From Solirubrobacteraceae bacterium (GTDB taxonomy: Bacteria > Actinomycetota > Thermoleophilia > Solirubrobacterales > Solirubrobacteraceae), in NCBI GenBank assembly GCA_019683665.1, contig JADGIB010000052.1, positions 1-15,772 of the forward strand: a stretch of DNA of 15,772 nucleotides, read 5' to 3'. A program made the position numbers and the translations under genes. Of this stretch, positions 1 through 8,446 are shown piece by piece (positions within the stretch are counted from its first letter, which is position 1; each line of letters begins with the position of its first letter). The notes under the pieces are model-generated. The model did not search any database and was not told the origin of the DNA. It worked only from the letters and a program-made list of their open reading frames with translations.

Positions 1-1839
1 GCCCCCCGCACCCCCTGGCCCGACCGCAGCGAGCGCTCCCTGCGCGCGTTCCTGGCCACCGAGACCGGCAGCGCCGGCGTCCTGCTGGCGGCCACGCTCG
101 TCGCGCTCGTGTGGGCCAACAGCCCGCTCTCGGGCGCCTACGAGGACCTCTGGTCGGCGCGCCTGACGATCGACCTCGCCGGCGCGCGCCTCGACGAGGA
201 CCTGCGCCACTGGGTCAACGACGGCCTGATGGCGCTCTTCTTCTACGTCATCGGCCTCGAGATCCGGCGCGAGTGGGCGATGGGCGAGCTGCGCGACCGT
301 CGGACCGCCGCCGTCCCCGCGATCGCGGCGATCGGCGGCATGATCGTCCCGGCGCTCATCTACACCGCCGTCAACGCCGGCGGCGACGGGGCCGGCGGCT
401 GGGGCATCGTCATGGCCACCGACGTCGCCTTCGTGCTCGGCGTCCTCGCCCTGCTCGGGTCGCGCTGCCCGCCCGGCGTGCGCGTCTTCCTCCTCACGCT
501 GGCGATCGTCGACGACGTCGGCGCGATCCTCGTCATCGCCGTCTTCTACAGCCACGGCGTCGAGCCGGCCTGGCTCGCCGTCGCCGCCGCGATCCTCGTC
601 GCGATCGCCCTGGGGCGGCGCATCGGCGACTGGCGCGGGCCCGCCTACGCCGTCGCCGGGGTCGCGCTGTGGATCGCCGTCCTGGAGTCCGGCCTGCACC
701 CGACGATCGCCGGCGTCGCGCTCGGCCTGCTCACCGCCGTCCACCCGCCCCGCCGCGCCGACCTCGACCGGGCCGCGGCGCTGGGCCGCGTCTTCCGCCG
801 CGCGCCGACCGCGCACGGGGTGCGCGCCGCGACCCTCCAGGTGCGCCGGTCGGTCTCGGCCAACGAGCGCTTCGAGGAGGTCCTCCACCCGTGGACGAGC
901 TACGTCATCGTCCCGCTCTTCGCGCTCGCGAACGCCGGGGTGGCGCTCGACGGCGACGCGATCGGGGACGCGCTCTCCTCGCCGGTCGCGCTCGGCGTCG
1001 TCGCCGGCCTCGTCGCCGGCAAGGCGCTCGGCATCGGCCTCTTCGCCCGCGCCGCGGTCGCGCTGCGGATCGGGCCGCTGCCCGGCGGCGTCGCCGCCCG
1101 CCACCTCGCGGGCGCCGCGGCGGTGGCCGGGATCGGCTTCACCGTCTCGCTGTTCGTCGCCGAGCTCGCCTTCGAGGACGACGCCGTCCTGCGCCAGGAG
1201 GCCAAGCTCGGCGTCCTCGCCGCGTCGGTCCTCGCCGCGGTGGTCGGCGCCGGGCTCCTGCGCCGCGCCGGGCCGGCGACCGACGCGCACGAGCGCGTCG
1301 CCGCCCGCCTGGACCCGCCGGTCGACCCGCGGGCCGACCACGTGCGCGGCCCGGCGCAGGCGCCGCTGACGCTGACGCTGTTCGGGGGCTTCGCCTGCCC
1401 GGGGACGCGCCGGGCCGCCGCCGTCGCCGGCGAGCTGCGCGAGCGGCTCGGCGACCGCCTGCGGGTCGTCTTCCGCGACCTGCCGATCGAGGACGCCCAC
1501 CCCGAGGGGCCGCTCGCCGCCGAGGCGGCGGAGGCGGCCGGCGCCCAGGGCCGCTACTGGGCGATGTGGGACGCGCTCATGGCCGCCCCGGAGCTGGCGC
1601 CCAGCGACCTCGTCGCGATCGCGCAGCGGCTCGGGCTCGACGTCGACCGCTTCGCCGACGACCTGCGCCACCGCGTCCAGGCCGACGCCGTCGCCGCCGA
1701 CGTCGACAGCGCCCGCCGCAGCGGGGTGACCGCCACCCCGGCGCTGTTCGTCGGCGACGAGCCCTACGACGGGCCGCTCGACGCCGGCGCGATCGCCGCC
1801 GCGCTCGAGGCCTCGGCGGCGCGGAACCCGCGCCGGTAG
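1..1839 (+). CDS. nhaA: NhaA Na+/H+ antiporter fused to a C-terminal DsbA-like thioredoxin domain (5' partial)
   Basis: Exchanges external H+ for internal Na+ at the cytoplasmic membrane. Frame 1 is open from the first base, so the true start lies left of the window; 612 residues are visible. Residues about 15-420 form the NhaA domain. Conserved residues can be placed by family knowledge: D141 in the TDVAF motif, the D171-D172 ion-binding pair in AIVDDVGAI, the histidine in the VLHPW motif before a membrane segment, and K341 in AGKALGI. Residues about 445-605 form a DsbA/thioredoxin-like domain with a cis-Pro loop (TATPALFVG). Its active-site position reads C466-P-G-T, so the second cysteine of CxxC is missing. 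NhaA termini are normally cytoplasmic, so the extra domain is inferred to be cytoplasmic. NhaA-thioredoxin fusions are known in actinobacteria. The 3' end overlaps the convergent GlxA-like gene by 76 bp. Confidence 0.95.
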   Translation, partial: APRTPWPDRSERSLRAFLATETGSAGVLLAATLVALVWANSPLSGAYEDLWSARLTIDLAGARLDEDLRHWVNDGLMALFFYVIGLEIRREWAMGELRDRRTAAVPAIAAIGGMIVPALIYTAVNAGGDGAGGWGIVMATDVAFVLGVLALLGSRCPPGVRVFLLTLAIVDDVGAILVIAVFYSHGVEPAWLAVAAAILVAIALGRRIGDWRGPAYAVAGVALWIAVLESGLHPTIAGVALGLLTAVHPPRRADLDRAAALGRVFRRAPTAHGVRAATLQVRRSVSANERFEEVLHPWTSYVIVPLFALANAGVALDGDAIGDALSSPVALGVVAGLVAGKALGIGLFARAAVALRIGPLPGGVAARHLAGAAAVAGIGFTVSLFVAELAFEDDAVLRQEAKLGVLAASVLAAVVGAGLLRRAGPATDAHERVAARLDPPVDPRADHVRGPAQAPLTLTLFGGFACPGTRRAAAVAGELRERLGDRLRVVFRDLPIEDAHPEGPLAAEAAEAAGAQGRYWAMWDALMAAPELAPSDLVAIAQRLGLDVDRFADDLRHRVQADAVAADVDSARRSGVTATPALFVGDEPYDGPLDAGAIAAALEASAARNPRR

Positions 1840-2771
1840 GCGACCGGCGGCAGCCCCATCGCCCGGGCGAAGTGGCGCCGGAACGCGGCCGGGCTCGGGA
1901 TGCCGACGGCGGCGCCGACGTGCTCGACCGGCAGGTCGGAGCGCTCGAGCAGCGGCAGGCTCGCGCGGATGCGCTGGTCGAGGACCCAGCGCGCCGGGCT
2001 CGTCCCGGTCGCCCGCCGGAAGCGGCGCGTGAAGCTGCGCGGCGACAGGTGCGCGCGGGCGGCCAGGCGGGCGAGCGGCAGCGGCTCGCCGAGGCGCTCG
2101 AGCGCCCACGCCATCGTGCGGGCGATGGCGTCCTCGCCGGCGCCGTCGGGGACCGGGCGCTCGATGAACTGCGCCTGGCCGCCGTCGCGGTGGGGCGCGA
2201 CGACGAGCCGCCGGGCGACGTGGTTGGCGATCTCGGCGCCGTGGTCGCGGCGCACGAGGTGCAGGCACAGGTCGATCCCGGCCGCGCTCCCGGCCGAGGT
2301 GAGGACGTCGCCCTCGTCGACGTAGAGGACGCCGGGGTCGACGCGGACGCGCGGGTGGCGGCGGCGCAGCTCGCCCGCGTAGCGCCAGTGCGTCGTCGCG
2401 CGGCGCCCGTCGAGGAGGCCGGCGGCGGCGAGCGCGAAGGCGCCCGAGCAGATCGACACGACGCGCGCGCCGCGCGCGTGCGCGTCGCGCAGCGCGTCGC
2501 GGAGCGCCGGGTCGACCGGCTCGTCGACGCGCTGGCCGGGGACGACGACGGTGTCGGCGGCGGCGAGCCGGTCGAGGCCGTGGCGGGCGGCGATCGCGAA
2601 GCCGCCGACCGCCTCCAGCGGGCCGGGCCGCGCCGCGCAGACGTCGAGCGCGTACCAGCGGCGGTCGCCGAGCTCCGGCCGCGGCAGCCCGAAGACCTCG
2701 ACCACGATCCCCAGCTCGAACGGCGCCATGCCGTCGTAGGCGAGGACGGCGACGCGGTGGGCGGCCGGCAT
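1764..2771 (-). CDS. GlxA-family transcriptional regulator (DJ-1/PfpI-like domain plus AraC HTH)
   Basis: A 335-residue DNA-binding regulator. Residues about 5-190 are a DJ-1/PfpI-like (class I glutamine amidotransferase-like) domain with the nucleophile-elbow motif SICSGAFALA (C108). In this family the domain is generally regarded as a ligand sensor rather than an enzyme. Residues about 233-316 are an AraC double helix-turn-helix, with LARLAARAHLSPRSFTRRFR as the first HTH and VGIPSPAAFRRHFARAMG as the second. The ATG at 2771 was chosen because homologous GlxA proteins begin just before the AVLAYDGM strand and because a TACGTT -10 box sits 6 bases upstream. The open frame extends further 5', but that part lacks family character. 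The C-terminal tail overlaps the 3' end of the NhaA gene tail to tail. Target genes are unknown; the divergently transcribed rhodanese gene is a possible one. Confidence 0.92.
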   Translation of the reverse strand: MPAAHRVAVLAYDGMAPFELGIVVEVFGLPRPELGDRRWYALDVCAARPGPLEAVGGFAIAARHGLDRLAAADTVVVPGQRVDEPVDPALRDALRDAHARGARVVSICSGAFALAAAGLLDGRRATTHWRYAGELRRRHPRVRVDPGVLYVDEGDVLTSAGSAAGIDLCLHLVRRDHGAEIANHVARRLVVAPHRDGGQAQFIERPVPDGAGEDAIARTMAWALERLGEPLPLARLAARAHLSPRSFTRRFRRATGTSPARWVLDQRIRASLPLLERSDLPVEHVGAAVGIPSPAAFRRHFARAMGLPPVAYRRGFRAAEASSAAAIAPASSGPS

Positions 2772-2777
2772 GGCCGG

Positions 2778-2783
2778 AACGTA
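2778..2783 (-). promoter_or_regulatory. Putative -10 box of the GlxA-like regulator
   Basis: TACGTT read on the minus strand, six bases before the ATG at 2771. There is no purine-rich ribosome-binding site in the gap, so transcription would give a leaderless or nearly leaderless mRNA. No clear -35 box is visible. The assignment rests on the repeated pattern seen at other genes in this window. Confidence 0.5.
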
Positions 2784-2829
2784 GCGGACGTCGTCCCTCG
2801 GGCCACTGGCGCGCGCGCCGCCGCGGCCC

Positions 2830-2835
2830 GATCCT
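2830..2835 (+). promoter_or_regulatory. Weak candidate -10 box for the rhodanese gene
   Basis: GATCCT lies six bases before the ATG at 2842, the same spacing as other leaderless-type starts here. It matches the consensus at only three of six positions, so it is a weak candidate. No Shine-Dalgarno is present before the ATG. Confidence 0.25.
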
Positions 2836-2841
2836 GGCGCC

Positions 2842-3201
2842 ATGCCCAGCAACCCGTTCGCCGCCCGCCTCGCCCACGAGACCGACCCCGCCGCCGGGGG
2901 GGCCGCGAGGCGCGCGGCCGGGCCCGAGGGGCCCGGCTTCACGCTCGTCGACGCTCGCTCGCGCGCGAGCTACGAGCGCGCGCACCTGCCCGGCGCCGTC
3001 TCGATCCACGGCCCGCTCCCCGACGGCCCGCTCGTGACCTACTGCTGGTCGCCGGGCTGCAACGGGGCCACGAAGGCCGCTGCGCGCCTGCACGACGCGG
3101 GCCGCGACGTGCGGGAGATGATCGGCGGCTTCGAGTACTGGGTCCGCGAGGGGCTGCCCGTGGAGGGCGCGATCCGCGCCGACCCCCTCGTCGGGCCCTG
3201 A
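2842..3201 (+). CDS. Small rhodanese-like (sulfurtransferase) protein
   Basis: A 119-residue single-domain cytoplasmic rhodanese. Family hallmarks are the LVDARS strand at residues 35-40, the ExAHLPGAVSI motif at about 45-55, and an active-site region LVTYCWSPGCNGAT. In that region C68 aligns with the usual catalytic cysteine and a second cysteine, C73, follows in the loop. The common CxxxxxR loop ending in arginine is not present; this CWxPGCNGAT variant belongs to a recognisable rhodanese subgroup. The final WVREGLPVEG segment is a typical rhodanese ending. The likely role is sulfur transfer or thiol redox work; the substrate is unknown. It lies divergent from the GlxA-like regulator (70-bp gap) and ends 5 bp from the convergent four-cysteine gene. 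Confidence 0.85.
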   Translation: MPSNPFAARLAHETDPAAGGAARRAAGPEGPGFTLVDARSRASYERAHLPGAVSIHGPLPDGPLVTYCWSPGCNGATKAAARLHDAGRDVREMIGGFEYWVREGLPVEGAIRADPLVGP

Positions 3202-3206
3202 CCGGG

Positions 3207-3425
3207 CTATCCGTGCAGGGCCGCCTGCTCCTGCGCGGACGGGAAGGCCCAGGCCGCGCGCGCCCGCCGCTCCTGGTGGAAGACGAAGCGCAGCTGCTGG
3301 GGCGGCCGCAGGCCGTCGGGGTGGTTCGGACGGAAGGTGGTGCAGGGCTCCGCGAGGTCCAGCGCGCAGAGGAGGTTGCGGCGGAAGTAGCAGTCCTCGC
3401 AGGTGATCTTCTTCGTTCTCGCCAT
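3207..3425 (-). CDS. Small four-cysteine protein of unknown function (72 aa)
   Basis: I do not recognise a named family. The protein starts MARTKKITCEDCYFRRNLLC and has four cysteines at 9, 12, 20 and 28 in a CxxC-x7-C-x7-C arrangement, followed by TFRPNHPDGLRPPQQLRFVF and a charged, alanine-rich tail. The spacing suits a small zinc-binding or Fe-S site, but this is inference. An upstream in-frame ATG at 3440 would add five residues (MPNRP). I chose the ATG at 3425 because the basic stretch directly before the cysteine cluster looks like a natural N-terminus. It converges on the rhodanese gene with a 5-bp gap, and its upstream region is the AT-rich island at 3426-3624. The cysteine pattern and the placement support a real gene over a chance frame. 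Confidence 0.7.
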   Translation of the reverse strand: MARTKKITCEDCYFRRNLLCALDLAEPCTTFRPNHPDGLRPPQQLRFVFHQERRARAAWAFPSAQEQAALHG

Positions 3426-3624
3426 CGGTCGGTTCGGCATCGAAGCAGACCCGCCGACGCGCTGCAGCGGCTTTTCCCGCAAAACGCACACGTTTCGTGA
3501 AAGCCCTGCAAATTCCTCGTTTTCGGGCGCGTTCGCCCGCAACGAGCGGGAAATTCCGGCGACTGGGCATGATGTGGGCGGGGTAGCGGCCCGGCTTTCG
3601 GCGCCGCCCGCCGACCGCCCGTCC
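3426..3624. promoter_or_regulatory. AT-rich, palindrome-rich intergenic island between divergent genes
   Basis: This 199-bp gap is markedly richer in A/T than anything else in the window. It separates the four-cysteine gene (minus) from the SDR-like gene (plus). Visible elements are: AAACG-caca-CGTTT at 3482-3495; TTTT-cccgc-AAAA at 3472-3484; a hairpin CGGGCG-cgtt-CGCCCG at 3524-3539; a second hairpin CCCGC-aacga-GCGGG at 3536-3550 that shares bases with the first, so both cannot form together; and AAATTCC repeated directly at 3510-3516 and 3551-3557, 41 bp apart. It probably carries both promoters and one or more operators. No confident -10/-35 pair was found. Confidence 0.5.
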
Positions 3625-4548
3625 ATGCGCATCCTCGTCACCGGCATCACCGGCGCCATCGGCGCCGCGCTCGCGCCCCGGCTCGCCGCCGCCGGCCACG
3701 ACGTCCGCGGCATGGCCCGCGACCCCACCCGGGCCACGGTCGCCGGCACCCACGGCATCCCCGTCCTGCGCGCCGACGCGGTCAGCGGCGAGGGGCTGGC
3801 GGCGGCGCTCGACGGGATCGAGGTCGCCTACTACCTCATCCACTCGATGGAGCCGAACGTCGACGACTTCGCCGTGCGCGACCGCCTCGCCGCCGAGCGC
3901 TTCCGCGACGCCGCCCGCGCGGCCGGCGTGCGCCGCGTCGTCTACCTCGGCGGGCTCGTCCCGGCCGACCGCGCCGCCTCGCCGCACCTCGCCAGCCGCC
4001 TGGAGGTCGAGCGGATCGTCCACGCGACGACGCCCGAGTCGGTCGCGCTGCGCGCCTCGATCGTGATCTCGGCCGCCAGCCGCTCGTTCCGCTTCCTCGT
4101 GCGGCTCGTCGAGCGCCTGCCGGTCCTGCCGCTGCCGGCCTGGCGCGACCACCGCACCCGGCCGATCGACGGCCGCGACGTGCTCGCCTTCCTCCAGCGC
4201 GCCGCCGAGAGCGAGGCCGCCGCCGGCGAGTCGCTCGACATCGCCGGTCCCGACACGCTCACCTACGGCGAGATGGTCGCGCGCATCGCCGACCTCATGC
4301 TCGTCGGCCGCCCGCCGGTCCGCCTCGGCTTCACGGCCACCGCGCTGACGTCGCGGGTCGCGGCCGCCGTCGCCGGGGAGACGCACGAGCTCATCGGGCC
4401 GCTGATGGAGGGCCTCGAGGGCGACCTGCTCCCGCGCGACGACCGGGCCGCCGGGCTGCTCGGCGTGCGCCTGCACCGGTTCGACGCCGCCGTCGAGCGG
4501 GCCCTGCGCGACTGGGAGGCGTCCGGCGAGCCCCTCGCTGCGCGATGA
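3625..4548 (+). CDS. NAD(P)-binding SDR-like protein (NmrA/atypical extended SDR type)
   Basis: A 307-residue Rossmann-fold protein. The N-terminus MRILVTGITGAIGAALAPRL carries the dinucleotide-binding GxxGxxG motif (G7, G10, G13) right at the first beta strand, which fixes the ATG at 3625. Later segments typical of atypical SDR/NmrA proteins are GIEVAYYLIHSM, VRRVVYLGGL and the RPIDGRDVLAFL strand after the substrate-binding region. I see no classical YxxxK catalytic pair, so it may be a sensor, epimerase-like or reductase-like protein, or may act on a quinone or lipid. The substrate is not predictable. It is the first gene of a rightward run, with the SRPBCC gene 10 bp downstream, and sits behind the AT-rich island. 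Confidence 0.87.
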   Translation: MRILVTGITGAIGAALAPRLAAAGHDVRGMARDPTRATVAGTHGIPVLRADAVSGEGLAAALDGIEVAYYLIHSMEPNVDDFAVRDRLAAERFRDAARAAGVRRVVYLGGLVPADRAASPHLASRLEVERIVHATTPESVALRASIVISAASRSFRFLVRLVERLPVLPLPAWRDHRTRPIDGRDVLAFLQRAAESEAAAGESLDIAGPDTLTYGEMVARIADLMLVGRPPVRLGFTATALTSRVAAAVAGETHELIGPLMEGLEGDLLPRDDRAAGLLGVRLHRFDAAVERALRDWEASGEPLAAR

Positions 4549-4549
4549 T
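4544..4549 (+). promoter_or_regulatory. Weak candidate -10 box for the SRPBCC gene
   Basis: GATGAT overlaps the stop codon of the SDR-like gene and ends nine bases before the ATG at 4559. No Shine-Dalgarno is present before that ATG, so either a leaderless promoter here or read-through from the upstream gene could serve it. Confidence 0.22.
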
Positions 4550-4558
4550 CACGCGTCC

Positions 4559-4996
4559 ATGGCCAAGGTGACCCAGTCGATCGAGATCGCCGCCCCGCCC
4601 GAGCGGGTCTGGGCGGTGGTCATGGATCCCGAGCGCCTCCATGAGTGGGTCACCATCCACCGCGGCCTCGGCGAGCACGACGACGAGCACATGGAGCAGA
4701 CCCTCCACCTGCGCGGCGTGAACTTCCACGTCCACTGGACGCTCGTCGAGCGCCGGCCGCCGCACGTGGCGATCTGGGAGGGGCGCGGGCCCGCGCGGTC
4801 GCGCGCCCACATCGCCTACCGCCTCACCGAGGTCGACGGCGGGCGCACCCGCTTCGACTACGAGAACGAGTTCAAGGCGCCGCTGGGGCCGCTCGGCGCG
4901 GTCGCCAGCCGCGCGCTCGTCGGCAACGTCCCCGAGCGCGAGTCCGAGGCGACGCTGCGGCGCCTGAAGACGCTGATCGAGGGAACGTCAGCATGA
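4559..4996 (+). CDS. SRPBCC (START/polyketide cyclase-like) family protein
   Basis: A 145-residue cytoplasmic protein with the classic SRPBCC opening: a first beta strand MAKVTQSIEIAAPPERVWAVVMDPERLHEW, in which the IAAPPERVW motif and the helix before HEW are family hallmarks. Alternating strands such as FHVHWTLVERRPPHVAIWEG and TRFDYENEFKAP follow, ending in a long C-terminal helix (residues about 118-142). The fold encloses a hydrophobic cavity and commonly binds lipids or other small apolar ligands; the specific ligand is unknown. The stop TGA at 4994-4996 overlaps the ribosome-binding site of the Hsp20 gene 12 bp downstream, so it is probably co-transcribed with hsp20-lon. Confidence 0.88.
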   Translation: MAKVTQSIEIAAPPERVWAVVMDPERLHEWVTIHRGLGEHDDEHMEQTLHLRGVNFHVHWTLVERRPPHVAIWEGRGPARSRAHIAYRLTEVDGGRTRFDYENEFKAPLGPLGAVASRALVGNVPERESEATLRRLKTLIEGTSA

Positions 4997-5000
4997 GGAG
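4995..5000 (+). promoter_or_regulatory. Shine-Dalgarno of hsp20, overlapping the preceding stop codon
   Basis: GAGGAG at 4995-5000 lies eight bases before the ATG at 5009 and overlaps the TGA of the SRPBCC gene. This fixes the hsp20 start and suggests translational coupling to the upstream gene. It contrasts with the leaderless-looking starts elsewhere in the window. Confidence 0.7.
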
Positions 5001-5008
5001 CCACCGCG

Positions 5009-5472
5009 ATGCCCGAGCGTGACATCTTCGCCAACTTCGAGCGCATGCGCCGCGAGATGGACGAGCTGTTCGGCGGCGTCTTCGACCGCTCGCTGGCGCC
5101 CCACCGCCGCGCCGGCTTCACGCCCCGCGTCGACGTCTCCTACGTCGGCGACCCGCCGCGCGCGATCGTCACCGCCGAGCTCGCCGGGGTCGACATCGGC
5201 CAGATCGACCTTGAGGTCCGCGGGCGGGAGCTGATCATCTCGGGCAACCGCGGCGCGCTCGACGAGTCCGAGGGCCGCGTCTACCAGCAGATCGAGATCG
5301 AGCACGGCCCGTTCCGGCGCGCGATCCAGCTCGGGGCCGACGTCGCCGCCGACGAGGCGAAGGCGACCTACGAGGACGGCGTCCTGCGCGTCGAGCTGCC
5401 GCTGCGCCAGCCCGACCCGCGCTCGCGCAGCGTGCCGATCGAGGTGCCCGACCGCGACGGCGAGGGGCGGCG

Positions 5473-5476
<4 letters not shown>
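5009..5476 (+). CDS. Small heat-shock protein Hsp20 (alpha-crystallin domain)
   Basis: A 155-residue ATP-independent holdase chaperone that keeps unfolding proteins soluble in the cytoplasm. The N-terminal arm (1-38) contains MRREMDELFGGVF, typical of bacterial Hsp20. The alpha-crystallin domain spans about 40-131. It includes PRVDVSY, AELAGVDIGQIDLEV (with the usual lapGv motif represented by LAGVD), RELIISGNR, and the conserved YEDGVLRVELP at 121-131. The C-terminal I-x-I/V anchoring motif is present as IEV at 144-146, so oligomer assembly should be normal. Its stop overlaps the Lon start as ATGA (5473-5476). No CIRCE or HAIR heat-shock operator is visible just upstream. Confidence 0.95.
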
Positions 5477-7902
<2,426 letters not shown>

Positions 7903-7904
7903 GA

Positions 7905-8360
7905 ATGGCAGCGAAGTCCAAGGCCGCGAAGGCGGGAAGCGCAGCACTTGCGGTCAAGAGCAGCCCCTACGTGCAGCGCCTCATGCAGGACGAAGAGCTG
8001 CGCGAGAACCTGAAGACGGCCTTCGACTCCGCCCGGGCCGCGATCGATCGGCTCGGCAACGGCAAGCCCCCGGCGAAGGTCATCCTCGACGACAAGAAGT
8101 TCCAGAAGGAGCTGTCCAACGCGTCGGAGGCCCTGCGCGACGCCGCGCAGGCGCTGCGCGAGGGGCCGAAGAAGCGGAAGCGCCGCCGCGGCCACAAGCT
8201 GCTCGTGCTCGTCGTCGCGGCCGGGCTCGCGCTCGCCCTCAGCGAGGGGCTGCGCAACAAGGTTCTCGACCTGCTCTTCGGCGCGGAGGAGGAGTTCGAC
8301 TACACGTCGACGACCGCGCCCGCCTCGCCGCCGCCGGCGCCCGCCGCGACGGCGTCCTAG
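7905..8360 (+). CDS. Single-pass membrane protein of unknown function, downstream of lon
   Basis: A 151-residue protein with no enzyme motif. Residues 21-85 are predicted largely helical and charged, containing PYVQRLMQDEELRENLKTAF, a Lys-rich linker GNGKPPAKV, and DDKKFQKELSNASEALRDAA. A strongly basic patch KKRKRRRGHK (89-98) precedes one hydrophobic helix (about 99-113, LLVLVVAAGLALAL). The C-terminus has an acidic AEEEFDY stretch and a Pro/Ala tail. By the positive-inside rule the N-terminal helical part should be cytoplasmic. I believe similar proteins occur in Thermoleophilia but cannot verify this. It starts 2 bp after the lon stop, with a GAGGGA site and its own probable promoter inside lon. 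It could be a membrane partner or substrate of the Hsp20-Lon pair; that is inference from position only. Confidence 0.82.
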   Translation: MAAKSKAAKAGSAALAVKSSPYVQRLMQDEELRENLKTAFDSARAAIDRLGNGKPPAKVILDDKKFQKELSNASEALRDAAQALREGPKKRKRRRGHKLLVLVVAAGLALALSEGLRNKVLDLLFGAEEEFDYTSTTAPASPPPAPAATAS

Positions 8361-8390
8361 TCCCGCGGCCGCCGGCCGCATCCGACCGCT

Positions 8391-8416
8391 CGAAGGCGCC
8401 TCCCGGGGCGCCTTCG
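8391..8416 (+). terminator. Strong hairpin terminator after the hsp20-lon run
   Basis: A perfect 10-bp stem, CGAAGGCGCC (8391-8400) with GGCGCCTTCG (8407-8416), around a 6-base TCCCGG loop, 30 bp after the stop at 8360. There is no long U-tract, as is common in very GC-rich actinobacteria. It separates the lon run from the TetR promoter at 8434. Confidence 0.75.
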
Positions 8417-8433
8417 TCGCGTTCGGGCTCCAA

Positions 8434-8439
8434 TAGGCT
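8434..8439 (+). promoter_or_regulatory. Putative -10 box of the TetR gene (leaderless type)
   Basis: TAGGCT lies in a locally AT-richer patch (CCAATAGGCTGG), seven bases before the GTG at 8447. There is no Shine-Dalgarno. Together with the protein N-terminus this supports GTG 8447 as the start of a leaderless mRNA. Confidence 0.55.
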
Positions 8440-8446
8440 GGATGGC

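Noticed and set aside
111..3500. A plus-strand frame of over 1,100 codons spanning nhaA and the GlxA gene
   Set aside because: Arg/Pro-rich low-complexity translation that crosses two well-supported genes on both strands; a GC-driven shadow.
5205..5216. CTTGAG inside a GACCT-TG-AGGTC dyad in hsp20, resembling half of a HAIR (HspR) operator, made with a rare CTT codon
   Set aside because: Only a half-site, located about 200 bp inside the hsp20 coding region, and the second ACTCAAG half is absent; a chance match is more likely.
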